Positions 42,375 to 53,223 of a stretch of 64,000 nucleotides of DNA are shown here, one piece after another. Each line of letters opens with the position of its first letter. Positions within the stretch are counted from its first letter, which is position 1. The notes beneath the pieces were generated by a model. That model saw only the letters and a program-made list of their open reading frames with translations. It was not told the DNA's origin and did not search any database. The translations under genes and the position numbers were made by a program. The stretch comes from Prorocentrum cordatum (Eukaryota; Sar; Dinophyceae; Prorocentrales; Prorocentraceae): assembly GCA_963575745.1 (NCBI GenBank), contig CAUYUJ010012558.1, positions 143,501 through 207,500 of the forward strand, written 5' to 3'.

Positions 42375-42625
42375 CCGGGGTGGCTCTGCCAGGGTAGGGG
42401 GAGGGGACGGGGGGGTTCCAGTGGCGTAGGTTCCGGTGGCGTGGGAAGGGGGGGGGGGGGGAGGTCCGGTCCCCCATCCCGCCTGTGGACAGGGGAAAAT
42501 GGGCGAAGAGGGGGGGGTTCAACTCGCCAGGGTGGCTCTGCCGGGGTAGGTGGAGGGGAGGGGTCCGGCGGCGTGGGTTCTGGTGGCGTTGGGGAGAGGG
42601 GTCCAGTCCCCCGTCCCGCATGTGG
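42375..42625 (+). repeat. Two-copy G-rich tandem repeat (about 155 bp apart)
   Basis: ggtggctctgcc(a/g)gggtagg blocks at about 42,378 and 42,530, each followed by ggttcc/ggttct and ggtggcgt, then ggtccggtccccc or ggtccagtccccc with ccgcctgtgg or ccgcatgtgg. Confidence 0.7.
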
Positions 42626-42814
42626 CCGCTGGGCATGTTCATCTTCCGCCCTGGCGAAGCCGACGACGGATCTCCCTGCCACGGCCTTCCGCCATTCAAC
42701 GAACGGGCATGCACTGGAACGCTACATGGTACTGTGCGCCCTGCCTGGTCGACCTGTGGAACGCACGACCTACTGACGCGGTGCAGATTATACCAGAGAC
42801 GGCGCCGAAATATA

Positions 42815-43750
42815 CCCATACGCTCCTCCCGCCCCCCGTCAGGCCGAGCCTGACCGGCCACCCACCCCATCGCCACCGCGTGCAGTCTCTGAGGTCGACT
42901 TCGGGGGCGCGGAGGCCGAGGGACAGGACCTGGAAGAAAGCCCCAGCAACGAGCCTCTCCCTGACCACCACGCCCAGGCCCGGGCCAGCGGCCCTGACTC
43001 CGAGCGTGCACAGCAGCCTGCCCTCTGGTGAAAGCGCATACCCGCGACACGGACGCAGAAATCACTGTGGAAGACGGATCGCCGCACCGAGCAGGGCGCG
43101 GAAAGGGACACAGGGGACGAACCTGACGAAGGCCAGGCACGTAGGACACCAAGGACGTCAGAGCCGGGGCACGGCCGCACCCAGCAGAATGAGACGGCAG
43201 TAGCCTTCCCAGAGTCCAACTATCGAGGGGGAGGAGGGGGGCTCCTCATCGGCTGCGCCCCCCAATCGAGCCAACCTTGAAGCACCTCCACGGCACAGAA
43301 TCCCCCCTCACAGACCCTGGATATGCCCGCCACCCCGACCCCCACGACACGCTCTACATCAAGAATCGCCGGCATCACCTGGCACCAGGGATAGAACTAT
43401 AAGGCCAAACGCCAGGAAACCTGGCCTGAAGTAGTCAATATGCTGAAGAAGGACTGTGCAACCACGCTTGCAAAGGCAGAAACGAACTCTGCGACACCAG
43501 GGGCCAGCGTCCCGGAAGGGGCACCTACGACCCTGACGAGCACGACGCTTTCTGCCAGGACCTACTGATCCAGCTGCGAGAAGAAGACTTCGACATCCGC
43601 AGTGTCTGCAGAACCCGGGGTCTCCGCGTAGATTGGCGGGCTGCATGGGAGAGGCAGTTGCAGCGCAACGAGCAGCAACGTGGCAAGGGCAAGGGCAAGT
43701 GGAAGGGACACGACGCACTCGGAAAAAGCAAAGGCCAAGGCAAATGAGAG
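42815..43750 (+). pseudogene. Degenerate coding remnant, possibly retroelement
   Basis: Protein-like stretches in changing frames: YAPPAPRQAEPDRPPTPSPP and VSEVDFGGAEAEGQDLEE (42,818-42,940), then FCQDLLIQLREEDFDIRSV, RVDWRAAWERQLQRNEQQ and GKGKGKWKGHDALGKSKG (43,550-43,745). The last resembles the basic Gly/Lys tail seen in dinoflagellate gag proteins. Stops and frame changes interrupt it. Identity is uncertain. Confidence 0.35.
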
Positions 43751-45137
43751 CGCAAGAGGCGCGCAGACCCCTCCTGGCCCGACAACGACCCATCCAAGCA
43801 GCGCCTTCCCGACACGTCGGGCCTGCCTTCCCTCTGGATCTGGGCCACAATAATCCGGATGGCTCCCAAATGCAGCGGCCCCCCCGGACCACGCCAACCC
43901 TTCGCCACACCGTCAGCACTGCGCTTCTCCCGCGCCGACCCGGCCCCGCACCCTGTGCGAGCAACCGCAGAAGTCACCTGGTGCCCCAGGACCGCCCCCA
44001 CATCGACTCCGTTGACCTCTGAGGCGCCTGGCGGCCTGGCGGCCCTTGTACCGCGCGCCAACGAGCCCGGCGGCGCGTGGTACTCGTCTTTGGCTCTATC
44101 TCCCGACGCCTTTCTCCTCCTGTGCCCCGCCGCGCGCCGCCCACCCCAGCAGCATGCGGCCTCTGCGGCCTCGATCGCCTCTGTACAACAGTCCTTGCAC
44201 CGAGTAGGTGCTCCTGACCTGGCCTCCACCCCTCCCAGCCGTGGGGGCCTCTCGACCCCGGCCACAGTTTTGGTTTGCTGACGAAGTGACCGCACGCTGT
44301 CCACCCCGGCAGCGTGCGGGCTCTCCGCTGCTCGTGTCTTTCGCCGACCTTGCACCGATTAGGTTCGGTGCCCCCCGGCTGGCTCTGCGCGGTCCACCCC
44401 GACTGCGCCCAGCTCGCGGCCTCGGCCACCGCTTTGGCTTTCGCCGGCCCTCAACTGGCAGCCGGGGCGCGGCCCAGCTCGTAGCACGCGGTGCAGCGCA
44501 GGCGCCCGCAGCAGCGCAGTGCCCGGACACACCGCCGCTGGCCGCCGGCGCCGGCGCCGGCGCTGCCGCCCCGCCTGCGGGATCATCCCCGCAGGAGGGG
44601 CGCTCCTCCACCCGCCCTCCCCCTGCCTCCTTGTCCTCCCGCCCCTCCCCCCCTCCCTCGCGCGCCGCCATGGCGCTCGCGGGGCACTGGCAGCTTCCCG
44701 ACACCTTCGGGATCCTGGGCCTGGTCTTGCCGCCTGTCCCCCCTGCGCTGACTCGGCATTTTGCCAGCTGCAGTCCAACCTGAACGCACACGCACGTGCC
44801 GAACCTTGCCGTGCCTCCCACCTGGGCGGCGCGCGGCCCCCGCCGTCCACCGTGCGCCTGAGGATCTTCGTCGATGGCTTCGCTGTTCCGTTCACCTGCA
44901 GCACCCGTACCGGGCCGCGCCTGCGCCCGTGGGTGCAGCAGTGCCGCGGCCTGGCAGCTGCCACGGTCCACGCCGGCGGGGCTGTCCGCGCCAACTCACA
45001 CAGGGATGAGACCCCCCCCTCTCTGCGGCCGCCCGCCCTGTCCTGTTTTCCGCTCGTGCATGCTGGCCAATTCGCTACAACGGCGCCCCCCGTCTGCTCG
45101 CTGGTGCTGCTACCTCAGCCTCGCCGCCAACGAAAAA
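43751..45137. other. GC-rich, overlapping frames, no firm gene
   Basis: Both strands are open over hundreds of codons. A short plus-strand stretch near 44,850-44,930 (STVRLRIFVDGFAVPFTCS) looks less compositional than the rest, but nothing else supports it. Confidence 0.3.
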
Positions 45138-45385
45138 GTGTGTGTGTGTGTGCGTGTGTGTGTGTTGTGTTGTGTTGTGTTGTGTTGTGTTGTGTTGTGT
45201 TGTGTTGTGTTGTGTTGTGTTGTGTTGTGTTGTGTTGTGTTGTGTTGTGTTGTGTTGTGTTGTGTTGTGTTGTGTTGTGTTGTGTGTGTGCGTGCGTGCG
45301 TGCGTGCGTGCGTGCGTGTGTGTGTGTGTGTGTGTGTATGTATGTGTGCGTGTGTGTGTGTATGTGTGTGTGTGTGTGTGTTCGG
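45138..45385 (+). repeat. (TGTGT/TGTTG)n array with (TG)n and (TGCG)n ends
   Basis: About 23 copies of tgtgt-type pentamers at 45,171-45,283, preceded and followed by tg and tgcg repeats. The many open frames (Cys/Val, His/Thr) are translations of it. Confidence 0.95.
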
Positions 45386-45504
45386 GCTGGGGCCGCCATC
45401 AATCCAGGCTGAGATGAGGACATGACTGGGACAACATCGAACCAAGACAAATCGGGGATCTCTGCGATCCATGGGGCTCTGGAGGACATATCGGGCTCCG
45501 CAGC

Positions 45505-45557
45505 CGTTCCAGAGCGCTCCAAAACGCTCTTAGAGCGTACCGAAACGCTCTGGAACG
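45505..45557. other. Nested perfect palindrome
   Basis: Outer arms cgttccagagcg (45505-45516) and cgctctggaacg (45546-45557) are exact complements. Between them, acgctct (45524-45530) and agagcgt (45532-45538) form a second perfect stem with a 1-base centre. Confidence 0.85.
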
Positions 45558-46555
45558 AGCCATCCTGGTCCTAGCCCCGCCAGACAGACAACTGGTTCAC
45601 ATACATTTTGAAAAAACATGACCGCGGCGCCACACCCGCAAATACCACAGCCCAATGGTCCATGATCATGTTGGCAATGTTAAGCTTTACGGCGATCGCG
45701 CGCTGCGTGCGAATATCAAGCGAACCCGCGACTCTAAAAATCACGCGCATTCAGCATGCAGGAAAAGGGAGGGAGGGCGGGAGCCAGGGATGATCGGAGA
45801 AGGGGATGGACGATAGAGGGCGATACAGGATGGATACAGTGCAGCCGCAGTCCGCATGCAGGGAGATGGAGGCGTGGGGGCGATGAAGGGGGGTGCGGGA
45901 TGCGGAGGGCCTCCTCGTGCCCGTGACGGCAGCGGGGCGGTCCAGGTGCACGGAGCCGTCGTCCTGCCACTGGCAGCAGGCCAGGGTCTCTCCTCCGCCA
46001 AGCGCGGGCGCCCGCCAGGCGGGGCCGGGCGCAGCGACACCACGCATCGGAGGACGAGCAGGTCCAGGGATCGGGGTTCGAGGATCGAGGGCCAGTAGGG
46101 CGCCCCAGGACGGCGCGGTGACAGACCGTGCGGTGACGTCGCAATCCCAACAAAAATCCCACCGCACGGTCAGCCACCGCTCCGTGTTGGGACCCCGGGG
46201 GCCTCAATCGCCCAAGGCATCCTCGGTGAGCGACCCGAGTCCCCGAACCGTGCGATCATCCCGCCCCGAATTCCCTTTGACTCACCACACGGACGGGTCA
46301 CCGCACCGTTTGGGGCCCCCCAGTCTGGCTTCGTGGACGATCTCGAACCTGTCTGGACCTCGGGGTACGCCCTCGTGACCACGGCCGCTCTCTGGGCTTC
46401 CGGCGGGCAAGCTCGAGGCTCGAGGCTCGAAGATCGAAGGAGGGAGAGTACACCGACGTTACAGTGACACGTTCCCCATCCTACTGCTCCTCGCCTCCCC
46501 CTGCTCCGCCCCATCCTCCAAAAAACTGCCGTTTCAACTGCTCCATCCAGTCACT
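45558..46555. other. No supported gene
   Basis: Unique sequence. Frames on both strands without domain signals. Short inverted gtgcggtgac/gtgcgatc pieces near 46,120-46,260. Confidence 0.4.
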
Positions 46556-46563
46556 TGTCGCAA

Positions 46564-46832
46564 ACCTCCTCCTCCTCCTCCTCCTCCTCGTCCTCTCCCT
46601 CCTCCTCCTCCTCCTCCTCCTCCTCCTCCTCCTCCCCCCTCCTCCCCCTCTTCCTCTCCTCCTCCTCCTCCTCCTCCTCCTCCTCCTCCTCCTCCTCCCT
46701 CCTTGGTCCTCCTCCTCCTCCTCCTTTTCCTCCTCCTTCCCGTCATCCTCCTCCTCCTCCTCCTCCTCCTCCTCCTCCTCCTCCTCCTCCTCCTCCTCCC
46801 CCTCCTCCTCCTCCTCCTCCTCCTCCTTCTGT
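46564..46832 (+). repeat. (CTC)n trinucleotide array
   Basis: Nearly pure ctc for about 270 bp with short interruptions. Poly-Ser/Leu/Pro (plus) and poly-Glu/Arg (minus) ORFs come from it. Confidence 0.95.
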
Positions 46833-47773
46833 GCCCTCATCCCGCCTCGCTCCAATCCTGCCCTTCATTCCTCCTGATCCACTGCCCCTGGTTCCACCCC
46901 CCAGGCTGCCCGACCCAACGTCCTTCCCCTCCTTCGCCCCTTCTCCACCTCTGCACTCTGGTCCATTTCAGCGCAGCCCACCTGGCTGCAGCTGTAAAGT
47001 TCTGTAACGACACGCGCCTCGTCTGGACGATTTGGAAGCGAGGGCCGACGCTCGAATCCCGAATCTGATGGCGGCTAGCTCCTCCAGCACCTTCTGTAGT
47101 GGGCCGTGCTATGCCGCGCCTCTCCAATTCTTGAGACAGTGTCCCGGAGACTCGCCCACGCTGCACCCGAACTCTCGGACTCGCTGTCGAAACGCTCATC
47201 AGGCATTGACCCCATCACTATCCAAGTCCAACCGATGCTTGCAACCATTGGTCCTCTGGAAATCGCCAGGTGTCCGTCGTTTGCGCGTCTGTATTAGGGG
47301 AAGTTGCGAGCATGACTGGCTCCTTCTATAAGGAACTGGGAGAATAGATGCATTGCATTGAGATCTGGTTGTCCAGCTCTCACCTGGAGCGCTCCCTGGG
47401 ACGAACCCCCCAGAGGCCCCACTGGACAGGGCCAGGGCGGAGCCATTTCATTCCAAAGCTTCCATCTTTCCGCTCTTCCACCAACGGGAGGGTCCAGGAG
47501 AAGCCAGAACCAGGCCCCTCCTAATTCGATCAGCCCAGGAGGTGACTCTCTTGGAAGTGAGATCGGCAACAGCACGCACAGTGATCTGCGAACCAGCTCG
47601 GCCAATAATCGTCTCGACCACCTCTATGCAGAGACGGGCCTCGCTGGCTTCAGCTAGAATTCGAATACAATGGTGTGGATGCGATTGGAGCAAAGGAGGC
47701 AGGGACAGGGGACGGACAGCCTCAGGGGTGGGGTGGGAAGCTCACGAGGTGAAACCGGTGACGTTGTCAAGCT
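46833..47773. other. No supported gene
   Basis: Unique sequence with short frames only. Confidence 0.4.
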
Positions 47774-49400
47774 TCACCGGGCAGGCGCAAGCGGCGCCTC
47801 CCCAGTCGGCCCCGCTGGCCGCAGGGCCTTGGTCGGAGCCCAGCCCGACGGCCTGAACTCGGCCGCCTCCCTCACGTCCGCCCCCCTCATGTGCGCGTCC
47901 TCCTGGGTGCCCAGCGGTTGCCTGAACATTTCCGGCGCCTTCAAGCGCCTCCCAAATGCTTCGAAGTGCTTGGCAAGCCGCAGTCTGGCCACGACCTGCC
48001 GCGCACGAACCTCACGAGACGCCCCACTCACCATCCTCTGGGCTCCCGTGCCAGTTCCACGATGAATCGATCGATGTATGTATGCAAATCCAATTTTTGC
48101 CGGTTCTAACGTTCCCGCAAGCGTAACAAACACATCCCTTCACTGGTTTGCGTTGCCTCCAGAAAGGTGCGTCCATGACAACGTGGTCATTTGCATCGAG
48201 TGCCAAGGACCGCATTTACATCTTGACTCGGTTGCGCGCGTTCTCGCCGGCTTCGCAGCGCGTCCCAGCTAACCGTCTCAGGTTCATGAGTGTACGCGGC
48301 TCTTTGTTGCAGGACCGATTAGGGTTTGCAGGTTTGCGTCTGGGTCTGGCACCTCTTGCTCTCCAGCTCATTGTCTCAACCAACGAGTGTCGTCCAGCGC
48401 CGAGTTCTGCCGCGTGCCGGGCCCGCCCAGAGGGGGCCCAGCACCGTGAGGGGGTGATGATATCCATTTTCCAGCAACTCGCAAACATGTGAATCTGCGG
48501 AATCCTAATTGATTCCGCAGATTCCTTAGGGTCATCTACTCGAACGACTCCGTTAGGGTCCGTCCACCGATGCCTTCTGGGTCGTGAAACCCATCTCGCC
48601 TGAGCACGTCGCGTCCGTGATCTCCGTTTTCCTCGTTCGCAGCCTCCCACCGGCACCGCCGGCGCCTCGCGCCCTCGGGCTTTGAACCGAGGGCGCCCGT
48701 GTGCTTCTGCGATCTGGCCGAGCATGCGCTGGTCGATCTTGTCCTGCAGGGGACCAGGGTGGGCCGCAACTGCCTTCAGCAATTTTCCACGACCAACGCT
48801 GGCAACTCTAAACGTCCCAACATGTATCCGACTTCCTCCTCATCCGAACGCGTCGGGGTGACCGGCTCTCTAATCTCGTCACTATGCAGCCGTCTCAACG
48901 TTTCCCCCAGACAGGCCCACGCATGTGCATCGCATTGATAGCTGACGTTGGCACTCACTAGCGTAAGGCGCAAACCCGTCATTGGTTCTGGCCTGCCGTT
49001 GCATTTGTGAGCCGCCGTGGCCCTGCCACCCGCGGCTGCGATTACCTCCTGATGGTGGCTCGCAATCTTCGCAAAGGATGGATACGCCAGTCGCCCAGCT
49101 CCCTGCGGCGCCACTTCGAATGCGCCGCCCGGCGCTCCCGCTGCCGCCGCAGCCCATCGCCATGGCAGCTTCGCAAAAATGCTCCGTCGACAAATCCAAG
49201 GATGGGGTGTTTTCCACTGTGACAATGTCGCAGATCTGATCTCTCCCGGTGCACTCGCTGTCGTCGTTGCGTTCGGCGAGGCCGTTTGAGCCCTGCGGCT
49301 CGGATCCATCTCGGCGAAGCGGCGCATGATTACCCTGCCCAAATTTTCCACGTCGCGCACGGACTGTCCGTGTTGATGCAGTTTGTATGGCAGCATGTGC
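47774..49400 (-). pseudogene. Minus-strand coding remnants, possible LINE 3' part
   Basis: Protein-like stretches follow each other on the minus strand in different frames: VRDVENLGRVIMRRFAEMDP and LRLTLVSANVSYQCDAHAW (49,340-48,900), EEVGYMLGRLELPALV (48,840-48,790), then RQVVARLRLAKHFEAFGRRL and FRPSGWAPTKALRP (48,010-47,800). They lie downstream of the endonuclease remnant and in the same orientation. No RT motif is recognised, so assignment to a LINE is inference. Confidence 0.25.
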
Positions 49401-49480
49401 GGGGGCGCGAATGTCTGTGACTTGCCCCCCCCATCATCCCGGGCCTAAGGGCTAGGTGATGAGGTCCTCCCCTCTCCTTG

Positions 49481-51633
49481 CTGACTCGCCCATGTTGTCC
49501 GCCAGCCATTTCGCGCGTTCACCCCTGTCCCTGTTGGGCAGCTGTCTCATGGCCGCGCTCGGAGAGGACAAGGACTGACGCGATGAGTCTGTTAATTTAG
49601 TCACTGTCACCAATCAGCTCACCCCTCGCCAAGGCGCCATCGTCATCGAAATTGCGTAGGTCAAACTTTCATTCGCAAGCGCCCCCCGCGAACTCCTCCT
49701 TCTGGGGATCCGTGCGCGGCCGCCAAATCGGGGAGTCTCGCTGCGCGATGTGCAACACTCCACGGGCGAATGAAACTCAGATTTTCCCGCGGCCGTCGCA
49801 TGTCCTCTGGGCGCGAGCTTGCCTTCGCCGAAAAGCGCATCGCCAGCCGTGCTCAACGTGCTCGCGAGCTCGGGGGAACGCGCGAGCGCGGGGCCCGCCT
49901 GGGGCGCCGGCGGATGACGGGCGAGTGGCAGCCGACACTTGGCCTCTGTCTCCTTGGACCTCGGCGCGTCGATGCCGAGTCTTCCTGCGTCATCCGCCAC
50001 TTTCCCTGGACTTTGCGCGCCGGGGCCTTCGCGAACGCGGGTAGATGGCCCGAGCGCGTCGGGCGGGCCGACGGTCCGCGCCCCCGCGCAGCATCACCAA
50101 ACAAAAAACTGATCATCAAGACAAGCGTAGCCCGGTCTGCGCCGCGCCCGTGGTTCCTCTTCCTCGCACCGATCGCGCTCGCGCCCAATCTCGCGGCCCA
50201 GCAAGGCGCCCCCCCGATGCAAGATTGCTTCGGTCACCAGCCGATGCAACTCCGCGCCTGCCCGAATACTCTCTTCCCAAGCCCCCCCATGCCAACCCGC
50301 TGAACCATTGCTGCCCGTGCTCGCGTTCGCGCCCACCAGCGGCGTGGATGGCTGGCATTCCGTGACCAAGGCTCGGGCCCCCGCCCAACGCGCCGCCCAT
50401 TCCTCAGAATTTTGCCCACCTGCATGGTGGGCATGACCAACGGAGATGACGCGCTCCAAGACTGGCGCTTCGTTTTTACACAGGAGGCTTCCCCGCGCGA
50501 GCTTGGGGGCAAAACTACGCCTCTCATCCAAGACACATACCTCGCCTTGAATAGCTGACTCGCCCATGTTGTCCGCCAGCCATTTCGCGCGTTCGCCCCT
50601 GTCCCTGTTGGGCAGCTGTCTCATGGCCGCGCTCGGAGAGGACAAGGACTGACGCGCTGAGTCTGCTAATTAAGTCACTATCACCAATCAGCTCATCCCT
50701 CGCCAGTGCGCCATCGTCATCGAAACTGCGTAGGTCAAACTTTCATTCGCAAGCGCCCCCCGCGAACTCCTCCTTCTGGGGATCCGTGCGCGGCCGCCAA
50801 GTCGGGGAGTCTCGCTGCGCGATGTGCAACCCTCCACGGGCGAATGAAACTCAGATTCTCCCGCGGCCGTCGCATGTCCTCTGGGCGCGTGCTTGCCTTC
50901 GCCGAAGTGCGCATCGCGCATCGCCAACCGTGCTAAACGTGCTCGCGAGCTCGGGGGAACGCGCGAACCGGGGGGCCCGCCCGCGGCACCGGCGGACGCC
51001 GGGCGAGTGGCATCCGACACTTGGCCTCTGTCTCCATGGAACTTCGCGCGTCGATGCCGAGCCATTCCTGCGTCATCCGCCACTTTCCCTGGACTTTGCG
51101 CGCCGGGGCCTTCGCGAACGCGGGTAGATGGCCCGAGCGCGTCGGGCGGGCCGACGGTCCGCGCCCCCGCGCAGCATCACCAAAGAAAAAACTGATCATC
51201 AAGACAAGCGTAGCCCGGTCTGCGCCGCGCCCGTGGTTCCTCTTCCTCGCACCGATCGCGCTCGCGCCCAATCTCGCGGCCCAGCAAGGCGCCCCCCCGA
51301 TGCAAGTTTGCTTCGGCCACCAGCCGATGCAACTCCGCGCCTGCCCGAACTCTCTCTTCCCAAGCCCCCCCATGCCAACCCGCTGAACCATTGCTGCCCG
51401 TGCCCGTGCCCGCTGAACCAGCGGCGTGGATGGCTGACATTCCGTGACCAAGGCTCGGGCCCCCGCCCAACGCGCCGCCCATTCCTCAGAATTTTGCCCA
51501 CCTGCATGGTGGGCATGACCAACGGAGATGACGCGCTCCAAGACTGGCGCTTCGTTTTTACACAGGAGGCTTCCCCGCGCGAGCTTGGGGACAAAACTAT
51601 GCCTCTCATCAAAGACACATACCTCACCTTGAA
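49481..51633. repeat. Tandem duplication of a 1,074-bp unit
   Basis: Copies are 49481-50554 and 50555-51633, starting ctgactcgcccatgttgtcc and ending cacatacctc(g/a)ccttgaa(t). They are highly similar, differing by scattered substitutions and small indels. Confidence 0.95.
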
Positions 51634-51910
51634 TGTGAGCGCACGAGATTGCTATCCAGCAACACTCGGCAACCACCGTGCCCATCCCAAGCGGCCGATG
51701 AGATCGCGATGCAGCTGTTCAACTTTCTGCGCCCGTATGTTGCCCGAGTCTCTTGCAGGCCAAATATCGCGACACCGTCGCCCATGAGCTGAAGCCCCAG
51801 GCGCTGGCCGCAGGCGGTCTCCGCGGTTCTGGTCGGGCGCGGTCGCTGCACTTGAACGCCGGAACGTTGCGCGTCGTGATCTTGGCACTGTAGGTCGCCA
51901 TATTGCCAGG
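50320..51910 (-). pseudogene. Endonuclease (EEP-type) remnant of a non-LTR element
   Basis: LINE endonucleases nick target DNA. Reading down from 51,900: MATYSAKITTRNVPAF, then GDGVAIFGLQETRATYG (51,790-51,730; QE is the metal-binding Glu block of this family), WDGHGGCRVLLDSNLV (51,690-51,645), then after a frame change KNEAPVLERVISVGHAHHAG (about 51,545-51,490, matching the SAHAP-like block) and in copy 1 STPLVGANASTGSNG (about 50,350-50,310, at the place of the GDFNA block; Gly precedes Asn where Asp is expected). The 1,074-bp duplication splits the domain. It cannot be functional. Confidence 0.45.
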
Positions 51911-52828
51911 CGCTGTCTTCACTGGCAAGTGTTGCTCGTTGTAAAGCTGTGGCTCCAAAGACGTTGTAGCCGTTCCCTGCGCTAGCGCGGGGCGCGGCGT
52001 CAGGTCTCCTTGCTCGTGCGCGATCGATTGCCAGCGCTGTCCTGCACGATGTAGGTAATGGCCTCGATTCGCTTCGCGATCGCCCTGTGCTAGTCCCTGG
52101 GGGCCGGGGCATGGGCCCGCTAGTCGTGGTCCATCTTGCCGCGGAACTCCACTGCTGCATCTGCCCGGTCGTTCCACGGGCGGTGACTGGGTGAGCGCGC
52201 GCGCATTGGGCCCAGCTGCCTTTGGATTTCGAGATGCATCCTCGCGGCCAGAACGATCGCTCAGCAAAGACTGCAATGTTCTCCCCCGCAAATACCCTGC
52301 AAAGACATGATCTGCAAATTGTGAGCTCCATGCGATAGGGGCGCGCTCCGGCCCCGCACTTGGCGGCGCCCCCCCCTGGCGCGTGGACCGGCGCTGGCTC
52401 CGCCTGCCGCGCCCCAACGCACCCCGCAAAGTCGCGGCGATCCTTCTCGAGCAGGCCCGCGACGCGCGGCCCGCGGGGCGCCGCCGGGGGCGCGCCTCTC
52501 TTCGAAGAGCCAACTCGGAAAATAAATCGCAACTGGATATTATGATCGCCACCGCGCGACGCCTGATCCCGACGATGAAGGCGATGCGCCGCGGCAGGCC
52601 CCTCTCTGCCCGCCTCAGCCACGACCGCGAAACCGCCCCAAGGGGAAGGGGCTGGGGAAGAGGTAATTAGAGGGGCGAGCCGCCGCGGCCGCGCCTCGAG
52701 AGCGCCCGCGACGCGCCGCGTCTGACCCCTCGTCCCAGCCCGATTCGCGCGGCCCCCCAATTGCCCTTGGCGGGGGCGGGGGGGGGCGGCAGGGGGGGGG
52801 GCGCCGACGCCGCGCCCCCCCCCCCCCC
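51911..52828 (-). other. GC-rich tract upstream of the endonuclease remnant
   Basis: The minus strand is open in more than one frame. It probably belongs to the same LINE-like element but has no recognised domain. It ends in long C/G runs (52,770-52,832). Confidence 0.3.
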
Positions 52829-52833
52829 CCCCT

Positions 52834-53021
52834 AGTTGAGATTATTATGTCTAGGACCTGTTAGGCATGTTGTCTCATACGCTAGAAGCAGTACCGTACT
52901 GTAACGTACTGGCTCAAGTCAAAGCAGTAAAAGATTATCATCTTTATTGCCATTAGTTCATATAGCTTTCGCTTAAAGAACTTAATATTTCCAGTTCAGG
53001 ATTTTCATCAGAATCTGGAGT
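52834..53021 (+). repeat. 5' LTR of copia element 2
   Basis: Starts agttgagattattatg, ends aatctggagt. It lacks the usual TG...CA ends. The A/T-rich composition contrasts with the GC-rich flank. Confidence 0.92.
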
Positions 53022-53022
53022 T

Positions 53023-53034
53023 TGGTAGCGGAGC
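53023..53034 (+). promoter_or_regulatory. Primer-binding site of copia element 2
   Basis: TGGTAGCGGAGC one base after the LTR, identical to that of element 1, and consistent with priming by initiator-Met tRNA. Confidence 0.8.
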
Positions 53035-53223
53035 CAGTCGGCTCCCTGCCTTCTGGCTCTCTCTCTGCCGCAGGACATACAGTTACGGCACTGACGACAC
53101 CTACGAGATTATCATCACCTGGTGTAGTCTGATATTTGGGTTGTTTCAGTATATCAAGATATACATTACCAGACACAGAGTTGGATCAAGCACGGTTTAT
53201 TTTATCTGAAGTTCGGTTGAAAG

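Noticed and set aside
45110-45522. His/Thr and Cys/Val ORFs
   Set aside because: Translations of the TGTTG and TG arrays.
46464-46877. Poly-Ser/Leu and poly-Glu/Arg ORFs
   Set aside because: Translations of the CTC array.
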